This document shows, piece after piece, positions 12,577 to 23,800 of a stretch of DNA of 64,000 bases. The notes under the pieces are model-generated. The model saw nothing but the letters and a program-made list of their open reading frames with translations, searched no databases and was not told where the DNA came from. Source of the stretch: Hydractinia symbiolongicarpus (taxonomy: Eukaryota > Cnidaria > Hydrozoa > Anthoathecata > Hydractiniidae); assembly GCF_029227915.1 (NCBI RefSeq), contig NC_079875.1, forward strand, positions 10,663,001 through 10,727,000, given 5' to 3'. How positions within the stretch are numbered: position 1 is the stretch's first letter; the number at the start of each line of letters is the position of its first letter. A program made the translations under genes and the position numbers.

Positions 12577-13408
12577 TTATTCTTGCGAAGAAATAAAATC
12601 TTTAATACATTCAAATAACATTTCTGCCATTTTATCATAACCAAGCCTAGTAAAATGAACACCGTCACTCCAATATTTTCTTCTTTTCTCAACTGAAATA
12701 TTCAACAATGGTATTTGTCTTGCTAGATCAAAAAACAACGTTCTCTTTTTATTATCTTTGGCAAACCTCTGCAGTTTTTCGTTCACCTCTCTACGATATT
12801 TTAGATACGGCTGAAAAAATTCGTATTGTTCCAAATATAAATCTGGTATGGTAACAACAACCGTTCTAATATTCCTCTCGTGACATATCTGATGCAGCTG
12901 GATAACGGTCTCATATATGTCCCACTTCTTTAGCGCCAACTTAAATTGTGGCAAATTAAAATTTGTTTTTCTTGGACCTACTTTTGTAAATATGTTTGAC
13001 ACAGGCAGTCGTTCGCTTTCAGCAACTACCCGTGCATAATCATTGGTCCCTGCAAGTATAATGGCTAGGCTTATATTCGGTAGTACGTGTTTTAATCTTG
13101 GAGCCATGTTCTTCGCAAGATCGCCACTAATGCCTTTATTTAATAATATGGATGTCTCGAAGTGGAAAAGTTTTCTGAAGTAGCTCGTTTAAATGTATAG
13201 TGTAAGGATAAAATCGCGATCGAGAAGCACCCTTAGTCAGGCTATCTCCAAAAGCTAATATGGATATACGCCGACGTGGAGTATTGATGGGAATGTCATG
13301 TTTTTTAGTTAATGTGATATTCTTACCGGATTCATAATACCAGTTTCTGCTCAAATAAAGGAGAATACATAGGGCAATGAAAACACTAATGCTCCACCTC
13401 TCATCCAT
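12577..13408 (-). pseudogene. Membrane-anchored SGNH/GDSL hydrolase with one frameshift
   Basis: SGNH hydrolases are Ser-His esterases or lipases. The reading frame starts at ATG 13408, which aligns with the starts of the two paralogues in this window. It has an N-terminal hydrophobic anchor (VFIALCILLYLS), block I LAFGDSLTKG with the nucleophile Ser, block [12 protein letters not shown] with the oxyanion Asn, and block V WSDGVHFTRLGYDKMAE with the catalytic Asp and His. The frame breaks near 13137: the N-terminal part runs into a stop after DIHIIK, while block II (KGISGDLAKNM) continues in another frame. One extra A in the run TTAAATAAAGG would explain this. Otherwise every catalytic block is intact, so it is either a very recent pseudogene, a polymorphic allele or a one-base sequence error. 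No introns are seen. Confidence 0.8.
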
Positions 13409-14165
13409 GTAAAACTTCACGAGGTTTATCAAAACGGTGATGTGTTAAAGGAGTGTTATATCCGTTATCTCTGAATCTCATTGAATTATAACCTGAAAAA
13501 TCAAAGAAAAATTGGCACAATTTCTGTTCTGCAATAATTTTTCAATCAGAAAAAAAGAAAGCTAAGCCAACACAGAAGAACAAGGGTTTTTAATCGTGAC
13601 GAAATATAAGAAGAAATAAAACACTTTACATCACTTAAAAGGTAATAGGAATTGTCAAGAAACCTCGTTTCAAGCGCCGGTTGTTTCTAGTTTTACATCG
13701 GGACGGTGACTTTGCTGTCAAAAGGACAACGTGTGGGAACGCGCAATAGGAGAAAAAATATGCTATGAAAAATTCGTAAAAAAATATTACGTGCAGTTAA
13801 TAAATAGAAAATTACATCAGTTATAAAAATAAATATAAATAGCGATTTATTTAACCGGTGCCAATCGCGTGTTATGTACGTCGTGTTATTAATCAGGGCT
13901 CCTGTCACTTTTGTAAAAATTTTTTGTTTTGTTTTTTGACATTTCTTGTAAGTTATTCAATGTCTTTTTACTTTTTACTATAATTTTTGCAATATTTCTA
14001 GTTCCCGTATCACACGGACGTAAAGGAAATACCTGGGTATATAACGAATGTGATGTAAAAAAAATACCTAAAAATGTCATTGTTAAACTTGGTCTGTTAA
14101 AAGCTAATAACAAATATTAAGTGGAATAATACGGTTTTTTAGAACGTGATTTGAAAAGTCTTCCT

Positions 14166-14627
14166 AGGCGGTGATACACGATCACATTAATCGAATTCGA
14201 TTTATCAAAATATATTAAACATTTTAAAAACTGGACAGATTTTTGAAAATTTCCTTTCGATAAAATGTCTTCAGAGAGCGAAGACAGAGTTAAATTTGCT
14301 GCTGTTACAGTTATTAAAACAACTAAATATTTAAGAAAACGTTAGAAACGAAGTGTGTTATTTGTTACTTTTCTAATAAGCTTCATTTACTGATAAAAAT
14401 CTTGGAAATTTCTGTTTTATCCTTTTTTGACGACATTATGTTTTTAGAGTTCCTCTACTAATGTTTATTTTTTATATAGAAACTCACATTTTTTAAACGC
14501 GCATTTGATGTCCAGACTTTAAGGATTTTGATTGGCTAAAAACCTTTCGATTAATCGAAAAAGTCTTCTTTTTAAAAATCGAATTCGACTAATCGAATTC
14601 GATTATTCGGATCGTGTATCACCGCCT
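14166..14627. mobile_element. MITE, family 2
   Basis: A 462-bp element with perfect 18-bp terminal inverted repeats, AGGCGGTGATACACGATC at the left and its complement at the right. Immediately inside, both ends carry inverted TCGAATTCGAT-type palindromes. There is no coding capacity. It sits between the two minus-strand SGNH hydrolase genes. No clear target duplication was found. Confidence 0.8.
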
Positions 14628-14694
14628 CAAGAACACCTTATCTGATTTCAAAATTTGTAACTTGTGGTAGACACTCTGTTAATATTGAAGGCAG

Positions 14695-15519
14695 TTAACG
14701 TTTCGCATATGAAATTTCTTTGATTGTATTTTTGATCTTCTTGTATATAATATCCGCCACTTTACCGTAACCTTTCCGAGTAAAATGCAGACCGTCAGCC
14801 CAGTACTTTTTTCTTTTCTCTGGTGTTAAATTTAACAAAGGCATCTCATTTGCCAAGTCAACAAAAATGGTTTGCTTGCTAAAACGTTGAGCGTAAAACT
14901 TAAGTTTTTCATTTATTTTATTTCGATGATTAAAATATACCCTCAAGTCTTTGTTTTGCTCGAAGTCTATTTCTGGTATGGTCATGGCAACAGTTTTAAC
15001 GTTATTATAGTGGCAGTGTTTATGCAACAATAAAACATCTCTCATAATAACATTACTGGTTCTATTTATTCGTAATAACTTTTGGGCACTGAATGTCGCT
15101 GATATTGCCACCTTCAAGTCTTGTCTCGCCCATGTGTCTTGGTTATCTCGAACCATTTGTATATAATCATTAGTACCGGCCAATATAACTGCTATATCAA
15201 ATTTTCTTTCCTTTAAAGCTTTCTTTAAACGATCAGCCATGTTTGCAGCTTTATCTCCAGCTATTCCACGATTGACAATAGTAACTTCCATATTAGGAAA
15301 GTCTTTACTGATTCGTTTCTTCAGTTGTAACGTATATGGAAACCGGGCTCGTCTGTTTTGATATCGTGTATTACCTTCAGTTAAACTGTCACCAAAAGCA
15401 AGTATTGCTATCTTTTTGTTTGTTGGAAAATGTGAGTACACAATCCATTGATAACTCATATAGATCAGCACGGAGAGTGTTACAAATATTAGTACGCTTT
15501 TCACATGTAAATCTTTCAT
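14695..15519 (-). CDS. Membrane-anchored SGNH/GDSL hydrolase
   Basis: An intact, intronless gene of 274 codons. ATG 15519 is preferred because it follows a strong splice-acceptor-like sequence (ttttattttcgcag, 4 nt upstream) and matches the paralogue starts; the longer open frame has no ATG upstream. Residues about 8-24 form one hydrophobic signal-anchor, implying a type II membrane or secreted enzyme. Block I is ILAFGDSLTEG (Ser nucleophile), block II NRGIAGDKAANM (Gly), block [12 protein letters not shown] (Asn) and block V WADGLHFTRKGYGKVAD (Asp, His). All four SGNH residues are present. The substrate cannot be told from sequence. It is a tandem paralogue of the frameshifted gene 1.3 kb away and of the plus-strand copy at 40 kb. 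Confidence 0.88.
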   Translation of the reverse strand: MKDLHVKSVLIFVTLSVLIYMSYQWIVYSHFPTNKKIAILAFGDSLTEGNTRYQNRRARFPYTLQLKKRISKDFPNMEVTIVNRGIAGDKAANMADRLKKALKERKFDIAVILAGTNDYIQMVRDNQDTWARQDLKVAISATFSAQKLLRINRTSNVIMRDVLLLHKHCHYNNVKTVAMTIPEIDFEQNKDLRVYFNHRNKINEKLKFYAQRFSKQTIFVDLANEMPLLNLTPEKRKKYWADGLHFTRKGYGKVADIIYKKIKNTIKEISYAKR

Positions 15520-15539
15520 CTTGCTGCGAAAATAAAACC

Positions 15540-15935
15540 AAAACAAAAATTAACTCAACTTCAAGAGACATTCCAGACTCGTAAAATTCATTAAACTCGT
15601 TGCGACCAAGTAAACTTAACTCGAAACTCAAGAGAGATTCCTGACGCGATTCCTATTTCGATGTAGTAAAATTCATTAAAACTCGTTGCGACCAAGTTAA
15701 CTTAACTCGAAACTCAAGAGAGATTCCAGACACAATTCCTATTTCGATGTAGTAAAATACATTAAAACTCGTTACGACCAAGTAAATCTAACTCGAAATT
15801 CAACAGAGGTTCCAGACTCATTTCCTATTCGTAAAATTAGAAATCTTAAACTTAAACTTCAAGAGGTATCGTGACTCGTTTCTATTTTAATCTTGTAAAA
15901 CTTATTAAAAACTCGTTACGACCAATTTTGAATAC
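15540..15935. repeat. Imperfect tandem repeat, about 85-95 bp unit
   Basis: Four to five diverged copies of a unit built on CTCGTTGCGACCAAGT, TTAACTCGAAACTCAAGAGA and CCTATTTCGATGTAGTAAAA. The array lies directly upstream of the 5' end of the intact SGNH hydrolase gene, so it could be part of its promoter region. Confidence 0.75.
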
Positions 15936-16289
15936 CTTAATATCTCATCTAAGAAGTGGTAGCTTCAGTGCTTAACACACATACATATAAAGCAGTAACA
16001 AAAACTTTACACGGATCTTATAATAAATAAAACAAGAAGCCCTGGGGGCTCTAAGAATTTCCGCGCGCTACCAAAATATTTGATGAAAACCTGCTAATTT
16101 GTTGTGTTATTGTGCCAAACATTTGAAGGGGTTTGGTGCATGAACCTCTGAAGATAAAGCACACCAGTGACATTATATCTTACAACAAACGCAAATAAAA
16201 CGAAACTTGTCATAATAAACTCACATTTTAAAAGAAATTGCTAACAAAAAATACAGCCTATCATTCATGGTTGAAAGTCTTGCGATTGA

Positions 16290-17065
16290 AACGTTTATGG
16301 TCTTAAACGGCATTAGTTGACAAAAAATCAAAATTTTGATGTGACCATCATTTTCAGCATACTTTTTTTATTAACTGTCTCAATTTTTGTCAAAAATAAA
16401 GCAGTTTTAATTTTTGGATAAATTTTGACCTGAAATGACATTTAGGTGACAAAAAATCAAACTTTTGTACCATCATCATTTTCAGCATACTTTATTTGTT
16501 AACTGTGCCAGATTTAGCCGAAAATGAAGTAGTTTTAATTTTTTTGGACCAATTTTGGCCTAAAATGACATTTAAGGTGGCAAAAAACAAAAATTTTGAT
16601 GTCACCATCATGTTCACCATACTTTTTTTGTTAATTATGCCAAAATTTGTCAAAAATAAGGTAGTTTTAATTTTTGGACCAATTTTGGCCTAAAATGACA
16701 TTTAGGTAACAAGAAATCAAAATTTTGATGTTACCATCATGTTCAGCATACTTTATTTGTTTACTGTGCCAAATTTTGTTAAAAATAAAGTAGTTTTAAT
16801 TTTTGGACCAATTTTGGGCTGAAATGACATTTAGGTAAGAAGAAATCAAAATTTTGATGTCACCATCATGTTCAGCATACTTTATTTGTTAACTGTTCCA
16901 AATTTTGTTGAAAATAAAGTAGTTCTAATTTTTGGACCAATTTTGGCCTAAAATGACATTTAGGTGACAAAAATCAAAATTATTATGTCACCATTATGTT
17001 CAGCATACTTTTTTTGTTAACTGTGCCAAATTTTGTCGAAAACAAATACCAATTTTGGCCTGAAG
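16290..17065. repeat. Satellite-like tandem repeat, about 127 bp unit, six copies
   Basis: The phrase AATCAAAATTTTGATGT (itself palindromic) recurs at about 16327, 16454, 16580, 16714, 16844 and 16972. It is followed each time by CACCATCATGTTCAGCATACTTT, then TGTGCCAAATTTTGTC and TTTTTGGACCAATTTTGG. Copies are highly similar, and small indels give periods of 125-134 bp. No coding function is likely. Confidence 0.9.
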
Positions 17066-17763
17066 CGTCAATACTAGACTTCCCAGTAGTTAAGGAGCTT
17101 GGGTACGAAGTTTACATCTGTGAAGGACCAACGTGAAATCCCAGGGTCGATTTTTTCTCAAAAAATGCTCCGAAAGAAAAAAACGACGGTTTTAAAGAAT
17201 TTCCTACGCCTTCGGGCGCGGAAATTCAATTAATATAAGAAAATTAATAAAACATTGTTCCAACCATCTTTAAAATTACCCCAGTAAAGCAGTGGTCACA
17301 GGAGATGTGATTATTTCCAGATTTGTTTGACACGCAGAGAATTAACAGATGGGTTGATAACAAAAATTATACGCGCAAACAACATTTTAAATGCGACATA
17401 GTGCACTATCAAGTTTTCATATTCTTAAAGAGAAAAAGCATCGATAATGACCAAGCAATGTCTAAATACCTAGCAAACAGCACACGCATTTGTAATCTTG
17501 TATATTAGCAAAATATATAAATAAAAAAATAAAAATTTAACTAGCTGCAAAACGCAACAACGTCTGTAACTTCGATAACATTATTACATGTATGCATAAA
17601 ATTGATTTCTCTTAAGCTTTGCTCATTAAAAATAATTTGAATTGAATTTAAGCATAGATAATAAGGAATAGATTGAAATGAATTAACGTATTGTTATTCG
17701 CGAGAAGAAGCAGATGAAACATTTAATATTCAGAAGCTGATAATTTAAAAGTTAAATTATTAA

Positions 17764-18322
17764 CACAGACGAATAGGAGTACGAGTGACTACGGATAGGA
17801 GTACAAGTGACTACGAATAGGAGTATGAGTGACTACGAACAGGCTCCGAGTGACTACGAATAGGAGTACGAGTGACTACGAATAGGAGTACGAGTGACTA
17901 CGAATAGGAGTACGAGTGACTACGAATAGGAGTATGAGTGACTGCGAATAAGAGTACAAGTGACTACGGATAGGAGTATGAGTGACTACGAATAGGAGTA
18001 TGAGTGACTACGAATAGGAGTATGAGTGACTACGAATAGGAGTATGAGTGACTACGGTTAGGAGTATGAGTGACTGCGAACAGGCTCCAAGTGACTACGA
18101 ATAGGAGTACGAGTGACTACGAACAGGCTCCGAGTGACTAGAATAGAAGGACGAGTGACTACGATTAGGAGTACAAGTGACTACGAATAGAAGTACGAGT
18201 GACTACGAACAGGCTCCGAGTGACTAGAATAGAAGGACGAGTGACTACGAACAGGCTCCGGGTGACTAGAATAGAAGGACGAGTGACTACGATTAGGAGT
18301 ACGAGTGACTACGAATAAGACT
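17764..18322. repeat. 22-bp minisatellite, about 25 copies
   Basis: The unit is GAATAGGAGTACGAGTGACTAC. A second unit type replaces the middle with CAGGCTCC, and the two types are interspersed, indicating unequal exchange. The unit length is not a multiple of three, so it is non-coding. A short block at about 19391-19435 has the same GTAGTCACTC core in the opposite orientation. Confidence 0.92.
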
Positions 18323-20499
18323 ACAAATAATACCAGAAAACATATGGGAGAAATAAAACAAAATACCTAAAAAGGGAAATTAAAATGAATGTACAGAAAA
18401 TGTTATCAGCTTTGTCAATATCTATTCCAATAGGTAACAAGAAACCCAGGTACTTTAACCGTTTTCGCAATAAAGAGAATATAACATATCACAAGAAAGA
18501 AAACGTCATGAGATGTTTATCAGAATAATCTATGAAAATGTTTTTTAACTAAATTTGTTTGAAGTGAAATTTAGCCTTGCTTTGATTACAACTTATAAAA
18601 AGAATAAATAAAAACCTCTGACGCGATAAAAAATATATATCGCTGTCCCTTACGCTATCATAAACATCTAAAATAAACCTGCGCACGAAGTTGTAAACAA
18701 AATTAAATGTTGCTGCATGATCTGGACACCAGGTTATAAAACAAAATTATTTGTTGAAAAATAAAAGTTGATTGATTAGGATAAGTCTTTGTTTTATCGA
18801 GAGTTGCAAGAAATGCTAGACGGATAGTATTTGGAAATCAAACAATTTCCCCTCGCAGAGCGCGCGGAAATTGAATCATGTGTTTCACCTCAACATTCGT
18901 AAGCCATCGTATTTTTTGCCCGATAATTCTCGGGATTAGAAAAACAAAACCATGAATCAACATTCTTTGCTCATGGGAAAAGAGCTTGCCTCAACACAAC
19001 TCCAGGAATATCTAAATAATTTTTTTTCAAAACTACAAAAATGTTATTGTAATAAGATAATCAATCCACTTGTTGCTGATAGCAGAGCAAGTTTATTCTA
19101 TACAAATTTCTGACCAAGATCATTTGAGACACATACATTCCCATCAAAACACGGATTTTTCTAGTAATTTCTTTCAAGTTATGATAGTGCGTTGGCGTTA
19201 TAAAGTAAATGCCCATCAGAATTCTTGCCTCTTATCCTTTTACCAAAATGCTTGACCATAACAGACAAGTGTTAATAATTGTGAGATAAGGAAGTCTTCA
19301 AATAATCATGCTAGATGTTTAGCATAACACCATAACAAAGACTTACAGGAACTGATTATCATTCTGTAATTTAACTAATACTCGCCCGTAGTCTTCTGTA
19401 GTCACTCGGCGTCTCGTAGTCACTCTGAATACTCGAAGTACTTGTTATAACTGATCTAATCTAAATGCCAGCCCATATTCGTGAAAGTTAATGGTCGAGG
19501 TTGAAAAATGGAATCCATCCACCTGATCCTGTTTATTTCATAGCTCTGCTTTACCGGCACACTTCAACAGAACAATAGTGTTTGTTCAATAATTTTAACA
19601 CAATCATGGTAGAAATACTCCTATAATCGTGGCCAAATCGTACTTACTGTGAACAAACAAGCAGCGTAAACAAAATAAAAAAGAAAAGAAAAAGAGAAGT
19701 ATTCTATGTAATATATATTAACATTAATTAACATTTGTTATTGAGAATATTCATATATACATAAAAATATAAAATCGACAAGAAAATAAATATTACTTAC
19801 ATACTAAAAAATCACTTTTTTGTTTATAACTAGCAACACAATGCAAAACAATTAAACAAGTCATTTGACACTTCTATGAAAGGTTTCATAAAGAGAAATT
19901 AGCGGGCCACATCAATGGTAACTTAAACGAGTTGTTGGGTCAAGAGCCCATTCGTACATTTTAGTAAATTAGCTATTTAGAAAACATTCAAAAGAAAATA
20001 CGGATGCTACTGCAAAAGAAAGAAAAAGCAAGAAGAATTTTTCCAGTGGACAACATTTTTGAAATCAATAGAGTTGTTAAGAGTTGGTACTTAATAAAAG
20101 AAACAAAAAATATTTTTTTATGTTTTTCACGTTTTTCACTTTTTTTTTCAATTCGAAAGTCTTTTTTATGAAATGTTCTTTTTAATCTGCGAAAGTTAAA
20201 ATTTTGAAACTATTTTTGTAACAGTATTTTTCATATACAACACATTTCTGACGTTAAAGGGGAACTTTTTGGATGAAAGTGTTATTAGGAAAGTTAAAAG
20301 CTTTGAAAGCCAAGGCTGACATAAAAGATGTGAAAGTACACTCATTAGAAATTTACAAGGAAAGAATTGGCTAAGCAGCTTTTATTCTGTGAGAGACATT
20401 CGCTTAATTTACTTACTTTTTTTCATCCCTAGCAATGTGTATTTTTCTTCCAGGATCTTGAAATACGATAAAAACTAAAACCAGAATTAATGCCGTCTG
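18323..20499. other. No gene recognised
   Basis: AT-rich sequence between the minisatellite and the 3' end of the WD-repeat gene. Apart from the short inverted minisatellite-like block near 19.4 kb, nothing recognisable was seen on either strand. Confidence 0.4.
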
Positions 20500-20770
20500 G
20501 AGGAAGGAGGAGGAGGGAAGGGAATGGAGGAGAGGCAAGGAGTGGGTAAGGGGTGGGTAAGGGATGGGAAGGAGGGGTAAAGGGTGTGGAAGGAGGGGTA
20601 AGGGGTGGGTAAGGAGGGGTAAGGAATGGGAAGGAGGGGTAAAGGGTGTGGAAGGAGAGGTAAGGGGTGGGGAAGGAGAGATAAGGGTAGGGAAGAAGGG
20701 GAAGGGTGGGGAAGAAGGGGATCGGGTGGGGAAGAAGGGGAACGGGTGGGAAAGGGGAGCCGTTGGTGTG
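20500..20770. repeat. G-rich polypurine minisatellite
   Basis: About 270 bp, nearly all purine on the plus strand, made of variants of GGAAGGAGGGGTAAGGGGTG and GGGGAAGAAGGG. Many runs of three to four G lie within short spacing, which fits G-quadruplex or triplex (H-DNA) formation. It starts about 85 bp beyond the stop codon of the minus-strand WD-repeat gene, so transcribed 3' UTR RNA would be C/U-rich. Long open frames over it on both strands are a by-product of composition. Confidence 0.88.
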
Positions 20771-20854
20771 TTTCTAATTTACTAAGGATAGTTTTTACTT
20801 TACCAGTAACAACAGGAAAGTCAGTGTTTAAAATATTTAACGGAAGAGTGTATA

Positions 20855-23800
20855 TTAAGGAGAGTGTTTTAAACGGCATAAATTAGCACTGCTGGAAATG
20901 ACAGACTTTGTTGATAATAATTCTGAAAAATAGTGATAACTGGGACGTTCTATAGTTTTTTGCTTGCAACGCAATAAGGATAATGTTCTTTCTTCTTTCT
21001 GAAAAAATAGTCATTTGTGTTAAAACCAAAAAAAAAAAAAATGGGAATACGTGTCCACAAGGAAAACCATTCATCTTGCCATCATTAACTCTCGCTTTTG
21101 GGTGGCGATTCTTGCATGTAGTGATTCATCGGATAATTTCCTAACAAAGAAAATACAATTAGACTATCAGAAAGACCATGTAATAATTGCAAGTAATTTA
21201 ATAAACTACGAGGATTTTTTTTATGTCTGTTTGGGGACCTTTAAGAATTTACAGAAAGTTGAAGGTAATGAAGAAAAACCTTAAATCATTAAAAGTGATC
21301 AGACTTATAAAGCGAAAGGCACTTTAAAAGCATCTATATTTTTCCTAAAAAATTTGAATTTCTCTGTTTTTTCTTTGTTGTTTGTGGGCAAATTTAATCT
21401 TGCGCGAAAAAAAATTTGTACGAAATACATTTGTATTTGCAATTGAGCGAGAATTAATACGCACAAAAGAATGCTTTATGTAAGAAACAGAACAGACAAG
21501 GTGTTTTGAACGCAGCTTTTTTCCCCTAAAATCCCGATATTTGCTGTTATTTCCTTTGTGTTCGTGGGGGACTTTGAATATATTCGTATTTGATATTAAA
21601 CGAGATTTAATACGCGCGAAAAAGAATTTTTTACCACGTTAGAAATTTAGACAAGCATATACCTTCTTCTTAGGAAGCGAAGAAAATTCTTTTCCAAGTT
21701 GTCAACTTTTTCCACATCTTCTTCATCTTCAGCAAGAAAGTGAAAGTGAAAGAAAGGCTGCAGAATTGGATATTCGTCAGGTTCAAACAAGAACACGCGA
21801 GAACAAGCCTACAAGGAAAAGGATAAAACAAAATTATCGAAATATAATACGCTAGGTTTTTTAAAATTTTTGTCAAACGTTTTTGTTAGCACCAAATCCT
21901 TACTCTACCTTTCATAAGCCTCAGTCGGCACGCAAGTCTTATTGCAACGTTACTCATCATTTATGGCCGCAATCAAACGGCCATTGCAAGCAATCAGTAT
22001 TTTTCTCTAGGAGACTGAGAACGTGTGCAAAGGACCCCTACTTATGCGAAGCATACGCACGTAAACCTTGTGAAAGTGAAGCATACGTATATGAAGCATA
22101 CGCATGTAAAGCATACGCATGTAAAGCCTACGCATGCAAATCATACGCATGTAAAGCCTACGCATGTGAAGCATACGCATGTAAAGCCTACGCATGTAAA
22201 GCATACGCATGTAAAGCCTACGCATGCAAATCATACGCATGTGAAGCATACGCATGTAAAGCCTACGCATGTAAAGCATACGCATGTAAAGCCTACGCAT
22301 GCAAATCATACGCATGTGAAGCATACGCATGTAAAGCCTACGCATGTAAAGCATACGCATGTAAAGCCTACGCATGTTAAGCCTACGCATGCAAATCATA
22401 CGCATGTGAAGCATACGCATGTAAAGCCTACGCATGTAAAGCATACGCATGTAAAGCCTACGCATGCAAATCATACGCATGTGAAGCATACGCATGTAAA
22501 GCCTACGCATGTAAAGCATACGCATGTAAAGCCTACGCATGTTAAGCCTACGCATGTAAAGCCTACGCATGTAAAGCCTACGCATGTAAAGCATACGCAT
22601 GCAAATCATACGCATGTAAAGCATACACATATAAAGCCTACGCATGTGAAGCATACGCATTTAAAACCCACGCATGTGAAGCATACGAACGTAAAGCATA
22701 TGCATGTAAACCATACGCTCATATGCGTATGGTTTACATGACACACTCATGTTAAAAGTACATTAACACTTACCTTTTCTTTATCACTTTCATCTAAAAA
22801 TTCAGTTAATTAAATAAAATAAAGGTTAAAACGTCAGATGTTAGGAAACCTATCAGTAATATGGTGAGTAAAAGAAACCAATGTGTACCTCGAATGGCAA
22901 GTATATATTCCTTGGTATACACGATTGCAAGGTGCGGAGCGTTTTTAAGATTGCTTTCACTTAATAAATCAAGTTGACACAAGGCTTGTGATGAAGCTTC
23001 GTTGTAGATAATAACTTGACCAGACTTCCAAATAACTGTCATCTAAAAAAACCGTAAACCTACTATGTTGGAGAAACATATGTGCCTTTAGAAAATTATA
23101 CTAAGAAATAGAAACCATGGATATTTTGGGGTAAGGCGTCTACGGTTGTCTTATGCAGTTAAATGACATGTCACTGCTATACAACATTGTTTTTGAGTAG
23201 GTATTATTGTGCTTCCTACTTAAAAAATTCAGTCATATCCCAGGATAGAAACAGAAAAAAGTCCATCGAGATACATAACAAAAACATTTTCGAAGCTAGA
23301 GTCGTTCGAAAAAAAGTAAAATCTCATTAGGCACATTCTACGAAAAAACTGCGCGTAATTTCTGGTTTTAGGACCGTATGTGTAACTTTTTTTATATACA
23401 ATAAATTTTTTTTTTGCACACCTACTTTACATAAACTTTCTGCACGTCGTCACAAGCATTGTTTAACTATTCTAGGAAAAACTCCATCATGAATTGTTTA
23501 GTCATTGCTTATATGTGGAAAAGATTATTAAGTAAATTGTTTATTTTTAATGTATTTAATTAATTTATTTATCATTTATTCGCCCCAAGAAATTTGTTTA
23601 ACAATTGTTTGCGATTGTTTAAATTTTGCATTCTTTACTAAAACACAGTGTAACCGATATTGTCATGGTTATTAAACCACTATGATACCATGGTTAAACG
23701 CAGAAATGTCTCCCCTTAAATGTTTTCAGTTTTTAGTCAAATATCGCAACGTGTAGAAATGCTTTGCGCAGAACATCCTCACTACTCCTCACTACATATT

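Noticed and set aside
13929-14120. 63-codon frame with a hydrophobic N-terminus resembling a signal peptide
   Set aside because: The hydrophobic stretch is AT-rich sequence ending in an acceptor-like TTCTAG; no promoter, partner exon or family was recognised.
17770-18325. CRISPR-like array
   Set aside because: Units are contiguous without unique spacers, and the genome is eukaryotic; it is a minisatellite.
20487-20886. Pro/Ser/Leu-rich and Gly/Lys-rich open frames
   Set aside because: Low-complexity translation of a G-rich minisatellite.
21051-21284. 77-codon plus-strand frame
   Set aside because: Lies in the last intron of the minus-strand WD gene, with no promoter, domain or splice evidence.
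22007-22741. Long overlapping open frames on both strands encoding Cys/Lys/Tyr- or Met/Arg-rich repeats
   Set aside because: They follow from a 15-bp stop-free tandem unit; the area is an intron between well-supported exons.
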